DNA of 27,333 bases from an uncultured Clostridia bacterium (GCA_905235885.1 CAJONM010000116.1:1-27333), one strand, 5' to 3'; shown: positions 7,406 through 16,780, numbered from the stretch's first letter. Notes: generated from the sequence alone by a model not told the origin. Program-made: numbers and translations.

Positions 7406-8173
7406 ATGAAGCTTCATATAAGTCCGCTTATCATTCCGCTTGCGGCGGCAGCGGCGGCTACAGGCAGCGCACAAGTGTTGCTTACGGCATATATATCGGT
7501 TGCGCTGCATGAGCTGGCGCATCTTGCGGCGGCGGCGTGTATGGGTCTTAGGGCGGAGTCGGTATCGTTTTCGCCGTTCGGGGCGCATCTTACGCTGAAA
7601 AATAAAATAGTGCGGTCGGTATCTGATGAGATCATACTGTACGGCGTAGGTCCGCTCGCCAACGGAGCGATGGCGCTTTTGGGGACATATTTCGGAAACG
7701 ATATGCTCTATAAAATAAATATCGGGCTTATGCTTATCAACATCATGCCTGTTCTGCCGCTTGACGGCGGAGTTATCGCAAAGAGGATATTGTCGTATCA
7801 TATCGGACAGCGCGCCGCGCGGCGGATACTTACGGTTTTTTCGGTGATTACGGGCATCTCGTTTCTGACGGCTGCCGTAATATCGTTCTATAAGGGACAT
7901 ATAAATCCGTCTATGTTTATTATGGCCGTTTTTCTTATGGGCAACGCCGTTACGGGACGCGAGCTGTACGATATTGACTTCATAAGCGGTCTTTCCGCGC
8001 CGAAGCGAACAGACAGAGCGCGGCTTGTTGTCATCGACGATCATCACACAATGCTCGACGCCGCGCGGCAAATATCGCCGCGATATACCGTCATAGCCGC
8101 CCAAAAGGACGACAGCGGCAATATAACGCTTATATCCGAGCAGGATATAATAAAAAAATTCTTGAAATTTTAG
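7406..8173 (+). CDS. Site-2 protease family M50 metalloprotease, SpoIVFB-like
   Basis: An integral-membrane zinc protease that cleaves within or near membrane segments. HELAH (residues 35-39) gives two His ligands and the catalytic Glu. NIMPVLPLDGG (112-122) supplies the third ligand, Asp120. GPLAN (82-86) is typical of the SpoIVFB branch, which activates pro-sigma-K in the mother cell of Bacillus. About five membrane segments fill residues 1-185. The last 55 residues resemble the single C-terminal CBS-like domain of SpoIVFB. At 255 residues it is slightly shorter than SpoIVFB (288). No SpoIVFA partner adjoins it. The ATG follows the repeat leader with GGAG. It may be SpoIVFB or a vegetative paralogue. 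Confidence 0.85.
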   Translation: MKLHISPLIIPLAAAAAATGSAQVLLTAYISVALHELAHLAAAACMGLRAESVSFSPFGAHLTLKNKIVRSVSDEIILYGVGPLANGAMALLGTYFGNDMLYKINIGLMLINIMPVLPLDGGVIAKRILSYHIGQRAARRILTVFSVITGISFLTAAVISFYKGHINPSMFIMAVFLMGNAVTGRELYDIDFISGLSAPKRTDRARLVVIDDHHTMLDAARQISPRYTVIAAQKDDSGNITLISEQDIIKKFLKF

Positions 8174-8190
8174 CCAATATATGATATAAT
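8162..8190 (+). promoter_or_regulatory. Sigma-A type promoter inside the protease gene's end, for the ung operon
   Basis: TTGAAA (8162-8167), a 17-base spacer and TATAAT (8185-8190). The -35 box lies in the last codons of the SpoIVFB-like gene and the -10 box in the 45-base gap, about 28 bases before the ung ATG. Confidence 0.75.
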
Positions 8191-8218
8191 TAACATATAT
8201 GTGTAATCGGAGGCTGTT

Positions 8219-8893
8219 ATGGTACATATCGGGAATGATTGGGATGCGCTTTTGGCGGATGAATTTGATAAGGATTACTATAGATCGCTGCGCCGCTTCC
8301 TTGCTGCCGAATACAGGGATCATACGGTATATCCCGATATGTATGATATATATAACGCGCTCAAATGGACGCCGTATGCCGATGTAAAGGTCGTGATATT
8401 CGGTCAGGACCCGTACCACGAGCCGGAGCAGGCGCATGGGCTTGCGTTTTCGGTAAAGCAGGGTGTAAAGATACCGCCGTCACTGGCGAATATATATAAG
8501 GAGCTGAACTCTGAGCTGGGCTGCTATATCCCCAATAACGGGTATCTGGAAAAATGGGCAAGACAGGGTGTGCTGCTGCTCAATTCATCTCTTACGGTAC
8601 GCGGTGGCGCGGCAAATTCACATCGCAACAAGGGCTGGGAGCAGCTTACGGACAGGATAACAGAGCTTTTAAACGATCGCGAAGAGTCGATTGTGTTTAT
8701 GCTTTGGGGCAATAACGCCAAGGAAAAAATGAAGCTGATAACAAATCCCCGTCATATCGTTATGACGGCGGCGCATCCGAGTCCGCTTTCGGCATCTCGC
8801 GGATTTTTCGGCTGCGGACATTTCGCTCTGGCAAACAGGATATTGGAGCGCGAAGGCAGAGGAGTCATAGACTGGCAGATAGAAAATATTTGA
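8219..8893 (+). CDS. ung: Uracil-DNA glycosylase
   Basis: Removes uracil from DNA as the first step of base excision repair. At 224 residues it has family-1 length. The water-activating motif GQDPYH is at 62-67 (catalytic Asp64), and the minor-groove loop with catalytic His is HPSPLSASRGFFG, starting at 186. LLLNSSLTVR (119-128) carries the uracil-binding Asn region, and VFMLWGNNAK is also conserved. GGAGG stands before the ATG. It is the first gene of a compact five-gene run (ung, coaE, lytic transglycosylase, cytidylate-kinase-like, uppP); coaE starts one base after its stop. Confidence 0.97.
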   Translation: MVHIGNDWDALLADEFDKDYYRSLRRFLAAEYRDHTVYPDMYDIYNALKWTPYADVKVVIFGQDPYHEPEQAHGLAFSVKQGVKIPPSLANIYKELNSELGCYIPNNGYLEKWARQGVLLLNSSLTVRGGAANSHRNKGWEQLTDRITELLNDREESIVFMLWGNNAKEKMKLITNPRHIVMTAAHPSPLSASRGFFGCGHFALANRILEREGRGVIDWQIENI

Positions 8894-8894
8894 A

Positions 8895-9515
8895 ATGGCA
8901 GATTATATATTCGGAATAACAGGCCCTACGGGCGCGGGCAAATCGACTGTAAGCGATATGTTTCGCAAAAGAGGCATATATGTAGCGGATGCGGACGAGG
9001 CGTCGCGGAGGGTAACGGAAAAGGGCTCGCAGTGCCTTGACGAGATCCGTAATGCTTTTGGTGGCGGGATCTTAAACGAATGCGGAGCGCTCGACAGAGA
9101 GAAATTAGGCACGATCGTTTTTGGGGACAGAAAAAAACTTGAGATACTTACGCGCATAACGCACAAATATATAAAGGAATATATAGCCGATGAAATAGAC
9201 CGATCCGGCGCGGCGATTGCCGCCATAGACGGCGCGGTGATAATAGGCAGTCCGGTATATGATATGTGCAGATGTATGGTGGTCGTTACGGCGGATAAGG
9301 ATATTCGCCTAAAACGCATTATGCGCCGCGACGGGATAGACGGCGGCGCAGCTGTAAATCGTATAAATTCGCAGCCTGAGGACTGCGAGTATATAAAATA
9401 CGCCGATTATGTGATAGAAAACAACGGCAGCAAGATCCAAGGAGAGCAAATTGAGCACATCTGTAATCAAATTAAAAGCGAAGCAAAGAACAAGAGTAAG
9501 ACGACGCCGCTTTAA
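8895..9515 (+). CDS. coaE: Dephospho-CoA kinase
   Basis: Phosphorylates the ribose 3'-hydroxyl of dephospho-CoA, the last step of coenzyme A synthesis. The P-loop GPTGAGKS is at residues 10-17, followed by the family block YVADADEASRRV, where the Asp residues help bind substrate. A lid region with RIMRRDGI and the C-terminal CEYIKYADYVIENNGS match CoaE. Length is 206 residues (family about 200). There is no clear ribosome site and the start is one base after the ung stop, so translation is probably coupled. Its last 65 bases overlap the next gene in another frame. Confidence 0.95.
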   Translation: MADYIFGITGPTGAGKSTVSDMFRKRGIYVADADEASRRVTEKGSQCLDEIRNAFGGGILNECGALDREKLGTIVFGDRKKLEILTRITHKYIKEYIADEIDRSGAAIAAIDGAVIIGSPVYDMCRCMVVVTADKDIRLKRIMRRDGIDGGAAVNRINSQPEDCEYIKYADYVIENNGSKIQGEQIEHICNQIKSEAKNKSKTTPL

Positions 9516-10095
9516 AGCAGGGCTGAAGGTCATTGCGGCGGCGGCATTCGCGGTGGCGGCGACCTGTACGGTGATCGTGGCGATGAAAAGCGGCACCGAG
9601 CTGAGCAAGAGCATAAAATATCCTGTGCAATACGGCGAATATATAGTAAAATATTCGCTTGAAAACAATATTGACCCGTACCTTGTCATAGCCGTCATAA
9701 AGCAGGAGAGCAATTTTGTTGCCGACGCAAAGTCAAAGTATGCTGGCGGACTGATGCAGCTTACGGCTGCGACGGCGGATGAATACGGCAAAAAGCTGGG
9801 GCTTGTCGATTATGATTATATGGACCCGGAGACGAATATAAAAATAGGATGCTTCCTGCTGAAATCGCTGACAGACCGTTACGGCTCGGTCGATCTGGCT
9901 CTGGCGGCGTATAATGCAGGGACAGGAAATGTTGATAAATGGCTGGATGATCCCCATTACAGCTCGGACGGGAAAACGCTCAATGTTATCCCGTTTTCCG
10001 AAACACGCCACTATATAAGCAAGATAAAAGCATACATAGAGGAGTACAAGAAGGAAGTGCCGGTGTTGTATGAGGAGTACGATCAAACGCAGTAA
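9451..10095 (+). CDS. Membrane-anchored lytic transglycosylase (SLT domain)
   Basis: Cleaves peptidoglycan glycan strands, forming 1,6-anhydro ends. Residues 1-24 are very basic and 25-45 form one membrane anchor or uncleaved signal. The SLT domain runs from about 60 to 195, with catalytic Glu86 in KQESNF, the GLMQL motif (100-104) and AYNAGTGNV (153-161). The start is TTG with GGAG 7-10 bases upstream. No later in-frame start keeps the anchor, so the gene truly overlaps coaE by 65 bases. The length (214 residues) fits the short Firmicute type. Location with uppP suggests a cell-wall role. Confidence 0.9.
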   Translation: MSTSVIKLKAKQRTRVRRRRFKAGLKVIAAAAFAVAATCTVIVAMKSGTELSKSIKYPVQYGEYIVKYSLENNIDPYLVIAVIKQESNFVADAKSKYAGGLMQLTAATADEYGKKLGLVDYDYMDPETNIKIGCFLLKSLTDRYGSVDLALAAYNAGTGNVDKWLDDPHYSSDGKTLNVIPFSETRHYISKIKAYIEEYKKEVPVLYEEYDQTQ

Positions 10096-10112
10096 TTGAA
10101 ATGGAGGACAAT

Positions 10113-10742
10113 ATGACAAATGTAATATGTATCGGCAGGCGTTACGGTGCGGCAGGTATAAACATAGGTCAGGAGGTGGCGGAAAAGCTCGGATATGAGT
10201 TCTACGACGACGATCTGCTCGACAAAGCGGCGGAATACGGCAATTTTGACGCGGAGACTGCCAAGCAGTATGATGAAAAAGCAAAAAAGAGCCTTCTGTT
10301 TTCCATTGCCGGCGGTACATACGCTATGAAAGGCATGGTGGGCGGCATGGGCTATACGATGCCGCTAAACGATAAGCTTTTCATATCGCAGTCGGAGATA
10401 ATAAGACGCGCCGCCGCGCAGAATAATTGCGTTATAGTCGGGCGCTGCGCCGACTATGTGCTTTCCAAGGCAAAGGATGTAAATGTCATACGCGTGTTCG
10501 TATACGCGCCGCTTGAATTTCGCGCAAAGCGCGTTGCCGACAGATTTGGTCTTACGATGAAGCAGGCGAAGGACAAGATAGTAAAAACGGAGAAGCAGCG
10601 GCGGACATACTACAATTTCTATACGAACAGGAACTGGGGCGAGATGGAGAATTACGATCTGTGCATCAATTCCGAAAAGGTAGGCATAGAAAACAGCGCA
10701 CAAGTAATAATCGACTATATAAAGGGGACAGGAAATGCTTGA
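10113..10742 (+). CDS. Cytidylate kinase-like family protein
   Basis: A nucleoside/nucleotide-kinase-fold protein of about 209 residues. The N-terminal block ICIGRRYGAAGINIG replaces the classical P-loop, as in the cytidylate-kinase-like family (PF13189), where it usually reads ISREFGSGG. EKLGYEFYDDDLL and CVIVGRCADYVL are other family blocks, and a lid helix with Arg residues (KTEKQRRTYYNFY) follows. An in-frame ATG at 10101 is less likely because GGAGG (10103-10107) sits five bases before the ATG at 10113. The substrate is unknown; true CMP kinase activity is not shown. It overlaps uppP by 8 bases. Confidence 0.85.
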   Translation: MTNVICIGRRYGAAGINIGQEVAEKLGYEFYDDDLLDKAAEYGNFDAETAKQYDEKAKKSLLFSIAGGTYAMKGMVGGMGYTMPLNDKLFISQSEIIRRAAAQNNCVIVGRCADYVLSKAKDVNVIRVFVYAPLEFRAKRVADRFGLTMKQAKDKIVKTEKQRRTYYNFYTNRNWGEMENYDLCINSEKVGIENSAQVIIDYIKGTGNA

Positions 10743-11550
10743 ATTTATTGAATGTATAAGATCGGTCTTTTTAGGTATCGTTGAAGGAATAACCGAATGG
10801 CTGCCTATAAGCTCAACAGGGCATATGATCCTCGTAAACGAATTTATGGGCAATGACAGCTCCTTTACATCGTCCGATCTGTATTTATATGTTATTCAGC
10901 TCGGCGCGATACTTGCCGTTGTTACGATATTTTTCAAGAAGCTCAATCCGTTTTCGCTATCTGCCGGCAAGGAGAAAAGGAAACGGACATGGCAGCTTTG
11001 GTCAAAGATAATAGTAGCCTGCATACCGGCGGCTGTTATCGGTCTGGCGCTCGATGACCTTATGGACAGGATAGAAAACTGGCAGGTCGTTTCGGCGATG
11101 CTTATAATTTACGGTATCGCGTTCATAATAATAGAGCGGATAGGGAAGAAAGCGACTATAACAAGCCTTGACGATATAAGCTACACAACGGCGCTTAAAA
11201 TAGGCGCGTTCCAGGTGTTGTCGATAGTCCCAGGCACATCGCGGTCGGGCGCGACGATACTGGGCGGAATGCTTGTCGGATGCAGTCGCGAGATAGCGGC
11301 GGAATTTGCATTCTTTCTGGCGATACCCGTTATGGCAGGCGTGAGTCTTATAAAGATAGCAAAAAATATAGATATGCTAACGGCGCCGAATTTGCTTGTG
11401 CTGCTCATAGGCATGGCGGTGGCGTATGTAGTATCACTGGCATCGATACGGTTCCTGATGAAATTCGTCAAGAGCCACAGCTTTACCGCGTTCGGCATAT
11501 ACCGCATAGTATTGGGCATAGCCGTTATACTGTGTCTGGGCGTGCTGTGA
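10735..11550 (+). CDS. uppP: Undecaprenyl-diphosphatase (BacA/UppP)
   Basis: Integral-membrane enzyme that dephosphorylates undecaprenyl diphosphate to recycle the carrier lipid of peptidoglycan synthesis; overproduction gives bacitracin resistance in other bacteria. At 271 residues it has about eight membrane segments. EGITEWLPISSTGH (17-30) gives the two Glu and the catalytic Ser/His motif, and PGTSRSG (166-172) the phosphate-binding Arg170. The start overlaps the previous gene by 8 bases. It closes the ung operon. No terminator follows, so some read-through into asnA is possible. Confidence 0.96.
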   Translation: MLEFIECIRSVFLGIVEGITEWLPISSTGHMILVNEFMGNDSSFTSSDLYLYVIQLGAILAVVTIFFKKLNPFSLSAGKEKRKRTWQLWSKIIVACIPAAVIGLALDDLMDRIENWQVVSAMLIIYGIAFIIIERIGKKATITSLDDISYTTALKIGAFQVLSIVPGTSRSGATILGGMLVGCSREIAAEFAFFLAIPVMAGVSLIKIAKNIDMLTAPNLLVLLIGMAVAYVVSLASIRFLMKFVKSHSFTAFGIYRIVLGIAVILCLGVL

Positions 11551-11597
11551 TCTTAAACAAACGCAAAATATAATAATATACATCAGGAAAGAGGTTG

Positions 11598-12608
11598 GTG
11601 AAATTGGCATTGATAATACCACAGGGATACGATCCAAAACTTGACGGAAGGACTACGGAATACGCGATCAAATTCATCAAGGACACATTCCAGCATGAGC
11701 TGGTAAAGGCGATGAATCTTCAGCGCGTGACCGCGCCGCTGTTCGTTCGTCCCGAAACGGGACTTAACGATAACCTTAACGGCGTTGAGCGTCCCGTAAG
11801 CTTTGACGCACCCTGTATAGACGGTGCGACGCTTGAGATAGTCCATTCATTAGCGAAATGGAAGAGGATGACGCTTGGTAAATACGGCTTCAGACCCGGC
11901 GAGGGCATTTATACTGATATGAACGCGATCCGCCGCGATGAAGAGGTCGATAATATCCATTCGATGTATGTCGACCAGTGGGACTGGGAAGCGGTCATAG
12001 AAAAAAAGGATCGCGAGCTTGAAACGCTCAAGGAGACTGTAAGAAAAATATACAAGGCAATGCGCAGAACCGCAAAAAAGGTGTGCGCCGAATATGAAGA
12101 GGTAGACAACAAGTTCAAAGAGGATATAGTGTTCGTTACTACTCAGGAGCTTGAGGATATGTACCCCGACGATACGCCCAAGGAGCGCGAGAACAAGTTT
12201 TTAAGGGAGCATCACGCCGCATGTATCATGCAGATCGGCAAGACCTTAAGATCCGGTACGCGTCATGACGGCAGAGCGCCCGACTATGACGATTGGGAGC
12301 TTAACGCCGACATCGTAGTGTATTATCCGCTTCTTGATATGGCGTTTGAGCTGTCGAGCATGGGAATACGCGTTGATGAAAATTCGCTCGTATCACAGAT
12401 AAACGAGGCAGGCTGTCCCCAGCGACTGGAAATGACATTCCATAAGATGATACTTAATAAAGAGCTGCCGTATACCATAGGCGGCGGCATAGGTCAATCG
12501 AGATTGTGTATGCTTATGCTCAATAAGGCGCATATAGGCGAGGTACAGCAGTCGGTATGGCCTGATGAAATGATAAAAATTTGCAAGGAGAATAACATAA
12601 TATTATGA
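11598..12608 (+). CDS. asnA: Aspartate-ammonia ligase (asparagine synthetase A)
   Basis: Makes asparagine from aspartate, ammonia and ATP through an aspartyl-adenylate; it is related to class II aminoacyl-tRNA synthetases. Conserved blocks are IIPQGYDPKL at the start, LNDNLNGVERPVSF, EIVHSLAKWKR, GIYTDMNAIRRDE, SMYVDQWDWE and the C-terminal GGGIGQSRLCML. Length is about 337 residues (E. coli 330). The start is uncertain: GTG at 11598 is chosen by AGGA spacing, but TTG at 11595 or 11604 is possible. A TATAAT (11569-11574) upstream may be a -10 box with a poor -35. asnS follows with a 4-base overlap. Confidence 0.95.
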   Translation: MKLALIIPQGYDPKLDGRTTEYAIKFIKDTFQHELVKAMNLQRVTAPLFVRPETGLNDNLNGVERPVSFDAPCIDGATLEIVHSLAKWKRMTLGKYGFRPGEGIYTDMNAIRRDEEVDNIHSMYVDQWDWEAVIEKKDRELETLKETVRKIYKAMRRTAKKVCAEYEEVDNKFKEDIVFVTTQELEDMYPDDTPKERENKFLREHHAACIMQIGKTLRSGTRHDGRAPDYDDWELNADIVVYYPLLDMAFELSSMGIRVDENSLVSQINEAGCPQRLEMTFHKMILNKELPYTIGGGIGQSRLCMLMLNKAHIGEVQQSVWPDEMIKICKENNIIL

Positions 12609-13996
12609 AGACGATTATAAAGGATCTATATCGCAGCACCGATAAATACGGCGGCGGCGAGGTGACGGTATCGGGCTGGATAAGAACGGTACGCGCATCA
12701 AACCAGTTTGGATTTATAGAGGTAAATGACGGTAGCTTTTTCAAGAGCGTGCAGGTGGTAATAGAAGCCGATAAGCTCGACAACTACGGAGAGCTTGCAA
12801 AGCTCAATGTAGGCGCGGCGATCACCGTAACGGGCATTCTCGCGATTACTCCGGAGGCAAAGCAACCGTTTGAGATAAAGGCGGAAAAGGTCGCGATAGA
12901 GGGATTGTCCGCGCCCGAATATCCGCTTCAGAAAAAGCGGCACTCGTTTGAATATCTCAGAACGATAGCGCATCTGAGACCGAGAACCAACACATTTGCG
13001 GCAGTGTTCCGCGTGCGTTCAATGATAGCGTACGCGATCCATAAGTTTTTCAATGAACGCGGATTTGTGTATGTTCACACACCCATAATAACCGGCAGTG
13101 ACTGCGAGGGCGCAGGAGAAATGTTCAGAGTATCCACCCTCGATCCCGAAAACCTGCCGCTTACCGAGTCGGGCAAGGTGGATTATTCAAAGGATTTCTT
13201 CGGCAAAAGCACTAACCTTACCGTAAGCGGACAGCTCAATGTCGAAACATACTGTATGGCATTCGGCAGCGTTTATACATTCGGACCGACCTTCCGCGCG
13301 GAGAACTCGAATACCACGCGCCATGCGGCGGAGTTCTGGATGATAGAGCCGGAAATAGCGTTCGCCGATCTTAATGACAATATGAGCCTTGCTGAGGATA
13401 TGCTCAAATATATAATCAACTACTGTCTTGAAAACGCGCCGGAGGAAATGGATTTCTTCAACCGCTTCATAGACAAGGGATTGCTTGATAGGCTAAACAA
13501 TGTAGTATCGAATGATTTTGCCCGTATTACATATACGGAGGCGATCGAGATACTCCAAAAGCATAACGACAATTTCCGCTACAAGGCACAATGGGGCGCG
13601 GATCTTCAGACGGAGCATGAGCGTTTTCTTACCGAAACGGTATTTAAGCGTCCCGTTATGGTAACGGATTATCCAAAGGAAATAAAGGCGTTCTATATGA
13701 AGCTCAACGATGACAAAAGGACGGTCGCCGCCGTTGATGTGCTTGTGCCGGGCATAGGCGAGATCATAGGCGGAAGCCAGCGCGAGGAGGACTATGATGT
13801 TCTGGTCGGGCGCATGAAGGAGATGGGGCTTGATCCTAAGGATTACGAGTGGTATCTTGATCTGCGTAAATACGGCACGAACAAGCACGCCGGCTTTGGC
13901 TTGGGCTTTGAGAGAGCGGTCATGTATATAACGGGTATGCAAAACATCCGCGATGTCCTGCCGTTCCCGAGAACTGTAGGCACGGCTGAATTTTAA
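12605..13996 (+). CDS. asnS: Asparaginyl-tRNA synthetase
   Basis: Charges tRNA-Asn with asparagine. At 463 residues it has normal length. An N-terminal OB-fold (about 18-105; VSGWIRTVRASNQFGFIEV) binds the anticodon. The class II core has motif 2 FRAENSNTTRHAAEFW (230-245) and motif 3 GFGLGFERAVMY near the C-terminus, which ends in LPFPR. The ATGA overlap with asnA means asparagine supply and its use in tRNA charging are translationally coupled. No T-box leader was seen in front of the pair. AAGGAG lies about 13 bases before the ATG. Confidence 0.96.
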   Translation: MKTIIKDLYRSTDKYGGGEVTVSGWIRTVRASNQFGFIEVNDGSFFKSVQVVIEADKLDNYGELAKLNVGAAITVTGILAITPEAKQPFEIKAEKVAIEGLSAPEYPLQKKRHSFEYLRTIAHLRPRTNTFAAVFRVRSMIAYAIHKFFNERGFVYVHTPIITGSDCEGAGEMFRVSTLDPENLPLTESGKVDYSKDFFGKSTNLTVSGQLNVETYCMAFGSVYTFGPTFRAENSNTTRHAAEFWMIEPEIAFADLNDNMSLAEDMLKYIINYCLENAPEEMDFFNRFIDKGLLDRLNNVVSNDFARITYTEAIEILQKHNDNFRYKAQWGADLQTEHERFLTETVFKRPVMVTDYPKEIKAFYMKLNDDKRTVAAVDVLVPGIGEIIGGSQREEDYDVLVGRMKEMGLDPKDYEWYLDLRKYGTNKHAGFGLGFERAVMYITGMQNIRDVLPFPRTVGTAEF

Positions 13997-14022
13997 GGAT
14001 GATCGCATAACGGAGGTTTACT

Positions 14023-14838
14023 ATGGGAAAGCTGTTTTATGCGGTTGTTGTCGGAGCTATTCTGTTTTTCGCATACAAAAAAAGCGTTCTGCTCGGACTT
14101 GCCGCGACGGTAATTTTTATCGCATATTTCATATACACATACCTGCCGCAGATATACTGCATAATCGGCAAGCGCAAATTCGGCGAGGGAAAGTACGACG
14201 AAGCCGCGCAATGGTATAAAAAGGCGGTGGACACAGGTCACGCAAAGGGCGATATAAGAATGGAGTATTCGTATATACTGCTCAGAACGGGCGATGTGGA
14301 CAAGGCGGAGCAGATCGTAAATGAGATCTTGTCATATAAGCTCAAGCCGCAAATGCGTGCGCGCGCCGTCATACAGCGCTGTATGTGCTACTACAAACGC
14401 GGAAATATAAAGGAAGCGCTTGATGACGCGATGGAGCTGTATAATGACGGCTATCGGAGCATAATGCTCTACGGCATGATCGGATTTTTTATGATAGAGA
14501 CAGATCCTGATTCGGAAAAAACATTTGATTTTTGCTGTGAGGCTTATGAATACGCCAACGATGACCGCGACATATGCGATAATATGCTCATATGCCACTA
14601 TAACAGGGGCGAATATGAGCGTGCCAAGGAGATCTCCGATTCTGTGCTTGATGCGCAACCGCTGTTTGTCGAGGCATGGTATCATGGAGCGCAGATAGAT
14701 GATAAGCTGGGCGATTACGCCGCCGCGCTTGAAAAGCTGGAGAGGATAAAGGACTGCCGCCGTTCGTTTATGACGACCATACCCGAAAGCGATGTAAAGG
14801 AGCTTAAACAGGCGGTAGAGCAAAAGCTATCTGAGTAA
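14023..14838 (+). CDS. Membrane-anchored tetratricopeptide-repeat protein
   Basis: A 271-residue protein with two N-terminal membrane segments (about 4-19 and 22-47), then a helical-repeat domain likely facing the cytoplasm or cell surface. TPR-like units are visible in KFGEGKYDEAAQWYKKAVDTG, RTGDVDKAEQIVNEIL, KRGNIKEALDDAMELY, NRGEYERAKEISDSVL and KLGDYAAALEKLERI. TPR domains dock partner proteins; no enzyme motif is present. GGAGG gives a strong start. It lies between asnS and nadE with short gaps (26 and 17 bases), so it is probably cotranscribed with them. The specific role is unknown. Confidence 0.8.
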   Translation: MGKLFYAVVVGAILFFAYKKSVLLGLAATVIFIAYFIYTYLPQIYCIIGKRKFGEGKYDEAAQWYKKAVDTGHAKGDIRMEYSYILLRTGDVDKAEQIVNEILSYKLKPQMRARAVIQRCMCYYKRGNIKEALDDAMELYNDGYRSIMLYGMIGFFMIETDPDSEKTFDFCCEAYEYANDDRDICDNMLICHYNRGEYERAKEISDSVLDAQPLFVEAWYHGAQIDDKLGDYAAALEKLERIKDCRRSFMTTIPESDVKELKQAVEQKLSE

Positions 14839-14855
14839 TCAAGGGAGTTGATCGT

Positions 14856-16766
14856 ATGAAGGACGGATTTATAAAGCTTGCCGCGGTAACGACCGATGTA
14901 AGAGTTGCCGATACGGATCATAATACCGAGCAGATAATAAACGCCGTTATAGATGCGTATAGGAGCGGAGCAAAGGTCGTTGTTTTTCCCGAGCTTTGCG
15001 TGACGGCATACACCTGCTCGGATCTGTTTTTGCAGCGCACTCTTTTAGACGGCGCACAGGACGGCTTGGGAAAGATCCGCGAAGCGACGGAGGGCATAGA
15101 CATAACAGCCGTCGTCGGGCTTCCGCTTGATATAGGCGGCAAGCTGTATAACTGTGCCGCAGTTATAAACAGAGGGCATATAAAAGGGATAATCCCGAAA
15201 ATGAATATTCCAAATCATGGCGAGTTCTATGAGCGTCGCCATTTTTCGGCAGGCACGGAGAGCGTGACCGATATAGAGCTGCTGGGCGAGACGGTCCCGT
15301 TCGGCTCGAATATTTTATTTACAGCCGCCGCAATGCCCGAATTTTGCATGGGCGTTGAGATCTGCGAGGATCTTTGGGCGACCGTACCGCCATCGTCGCA
15401 TCACGCGGCGGCAGGAGCGACGGTTATCGCCAATCTGTCCGCGTCAAATGAGCTTACGGCAAAGGATGAATACAGGAAAATGCTTGTAAACTCTCAGAGC
15501 GCAAGACTATACGCGGCATATGTGTATGCCGATGCCGGCTACGGAGAATCGACTACGGATCTGGTGTTCGCCGGCGATAATATAATATCAGAGAACGGCG
15601 TTATTCTGGCCCGTGCCGAAAAATTTACAAATTCGCGCGTATACGCCGTTGCGGATCTGGAAAGACTTACTGCTGAGAGGAGAAGGTCAACCACCTTCCG
15701 TATGGGACGCGATGATACCTACAGATATGTCGAGCTGGATATGGATGTTGCCGATACGGAGCTTGACAGGCATATTGACAAGCATCCGTTCGTACCGTCC
15801 GATCCGGCACTGCGAAAAAAGCGCAGCGAGGATATTTTGACAATACAGTCGCTCGGACTTGCCAAGCGCATTGAGCATACGCGCGCGAAAGCAGCGGTCA
15901 TAGGCATATCCGGCGGACTTGACTCAACGCTTGCTCTGCTTGTGACGGTACGCGCGTTTGACGCTTTATCACGCGATCGCCGCGATATATATGCCGTTAC
16001 AATGCCATGCTTCGGCACTACCGACAGGACATATAATAACGCCGTAAACTTTGCAAAGTCGCTGGGCGTGACATTCAGGGAAATACCTGTTCGCGACGCG
16101 GTGACGGGGCATCTGGGCGATATAGGGCACAGCGATACGGACTACGATGTGACATATGAAAACGCTCAGGCGCGCGAGCGGACGCAGGTGCTGATGGATT
16201 TTGCGAATATGCTCGGCGGTCTTGTCATAGGAACAGGCGATCTGTCCGAGCTTGCATTGGGCTGGGCGACATATAACGGCGATCATATGAGTATGTACGG
16301 CGTAAACGCCGGCGTGCCAAAAACGCTTATCCGCTATCTTGTTGAATATGAGGCGGAGCGCACCGACAGTGAAACGCTCAAAACGACGCTTGCCGACATT
16401 CTCGCAACGCCTGTAAGCCCGGAGCTGCTTCCGCCTGAGAACGGCGAAATATCGCAGAAAACGGAAAGCATAGTCGGGCCGTATGAGCTGCACGACTTCT
16501 TCCTGTATCAGCTTATACGATACGGCTTCAAGCCGTCAAAAATACTCAGACTTGCCGTTAAAGCGTTTGAGGGCGAATATGACCGCGAATTTATCCTTGC
16601 ATGGCTTAAAAACTTTTTTTACCGTTTCTTCAGCCAGCAGTTCAAGCGCTCATGTATGCCCGACGCGCCGAAGGTCGGTTCCGTTGCTCTTTCTCCCAGA
16701 GGTGACTGGCGTATGCCGTCAGACGCGTCTGTGAATATATGGAAGAGAGAGCTTGAGAGCCTGTAA
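14856..16766 (+). CDS. nadE: Glutamine-dependent NAD+ synthetase
   Basis: Forms NAD+ from deamido-NAD+, ATP and ammonia taken from glutamine. At 636 residues it is a two-domain enzyme. The N-terminal nitrilase-type glutaminase has the triad Glu46 (FPELCVTAY), Lys115 (IPKMNIPN) and Cys170 (GVEICEDLW). The C-terminal synthetase has the ATP pyrophosphatase loop SGGLDS at 352-357, and the conserved GTGDLSELALGWATYNGDH follows. The C-terminal part also has the typical RRFFSQQFKRSCMPD-like block (here RFFSQQFKRSCMPD). GGGAG precedes the ATG. It gives an ammonia-channelling enzyme beside ammonia-using asnA; this neighbourhood may be coincidental. Confidence 0.96.
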   Translation: MKDGFIKLAAVTTDVRVADTDHNTEQIINAVIDAYRSGAKVVVFPELCVTAYTCSDLFLQRTLLDGAQDGLGKIREATEGIDITAVVGLPLDIGGKLYNCAAVINRGHIKGIIPKMNIPNHGEFYERRHFSAGTESVTDIELLGETVPFGSNILFTAAAMPEFCMGVEICEDLWATVPPSSHHAAAGATVIANLSASNELTAKDEYRKMLVNSQSARLYAAYVYADAGYGESTTDLVFAGDNIISENGVILARAEKFTNSRVYAVADLERLTAERRRSTTFRMGRDDTYRYVELDMDVADTELDRHIDKHPFVPSDPALRKKRSEDILTIQSLGLAKRIEHTRAKAAVIGISGGLDSTLALLVTVRAFDALSRDRRDIYAVTMPCFGTTDRTYNNAVNFAKSLGVTFREIPVRDAVTGHLGDIGHSDTDYDVTYENAQARERTQVLMDFANMLGGLVIGTGDLSELALGWATYNGDHMSMYGVNAGVPKTLIRYLVEYEAERTDSETLKTTLADILATPVSPELLPPENGEISQKTESIVGPYELHDFFLYQLIRYGFKPSKILRLAVKAFEGEYDREFILAWLKNFFYRFFSQQFKRSCMPDAPKVGSVALSPRGDWRMPSDASVNIWKRELESL

Positions 16767-16780
16767 AGCACAAAATATAA

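Noticed and set aside
11551..11597. A T-box or other leader in front of asnA-asnS
   Set aside because: The gap is under 50 bases, too short for a T-box; only a TATAAT and ribosome site are present.
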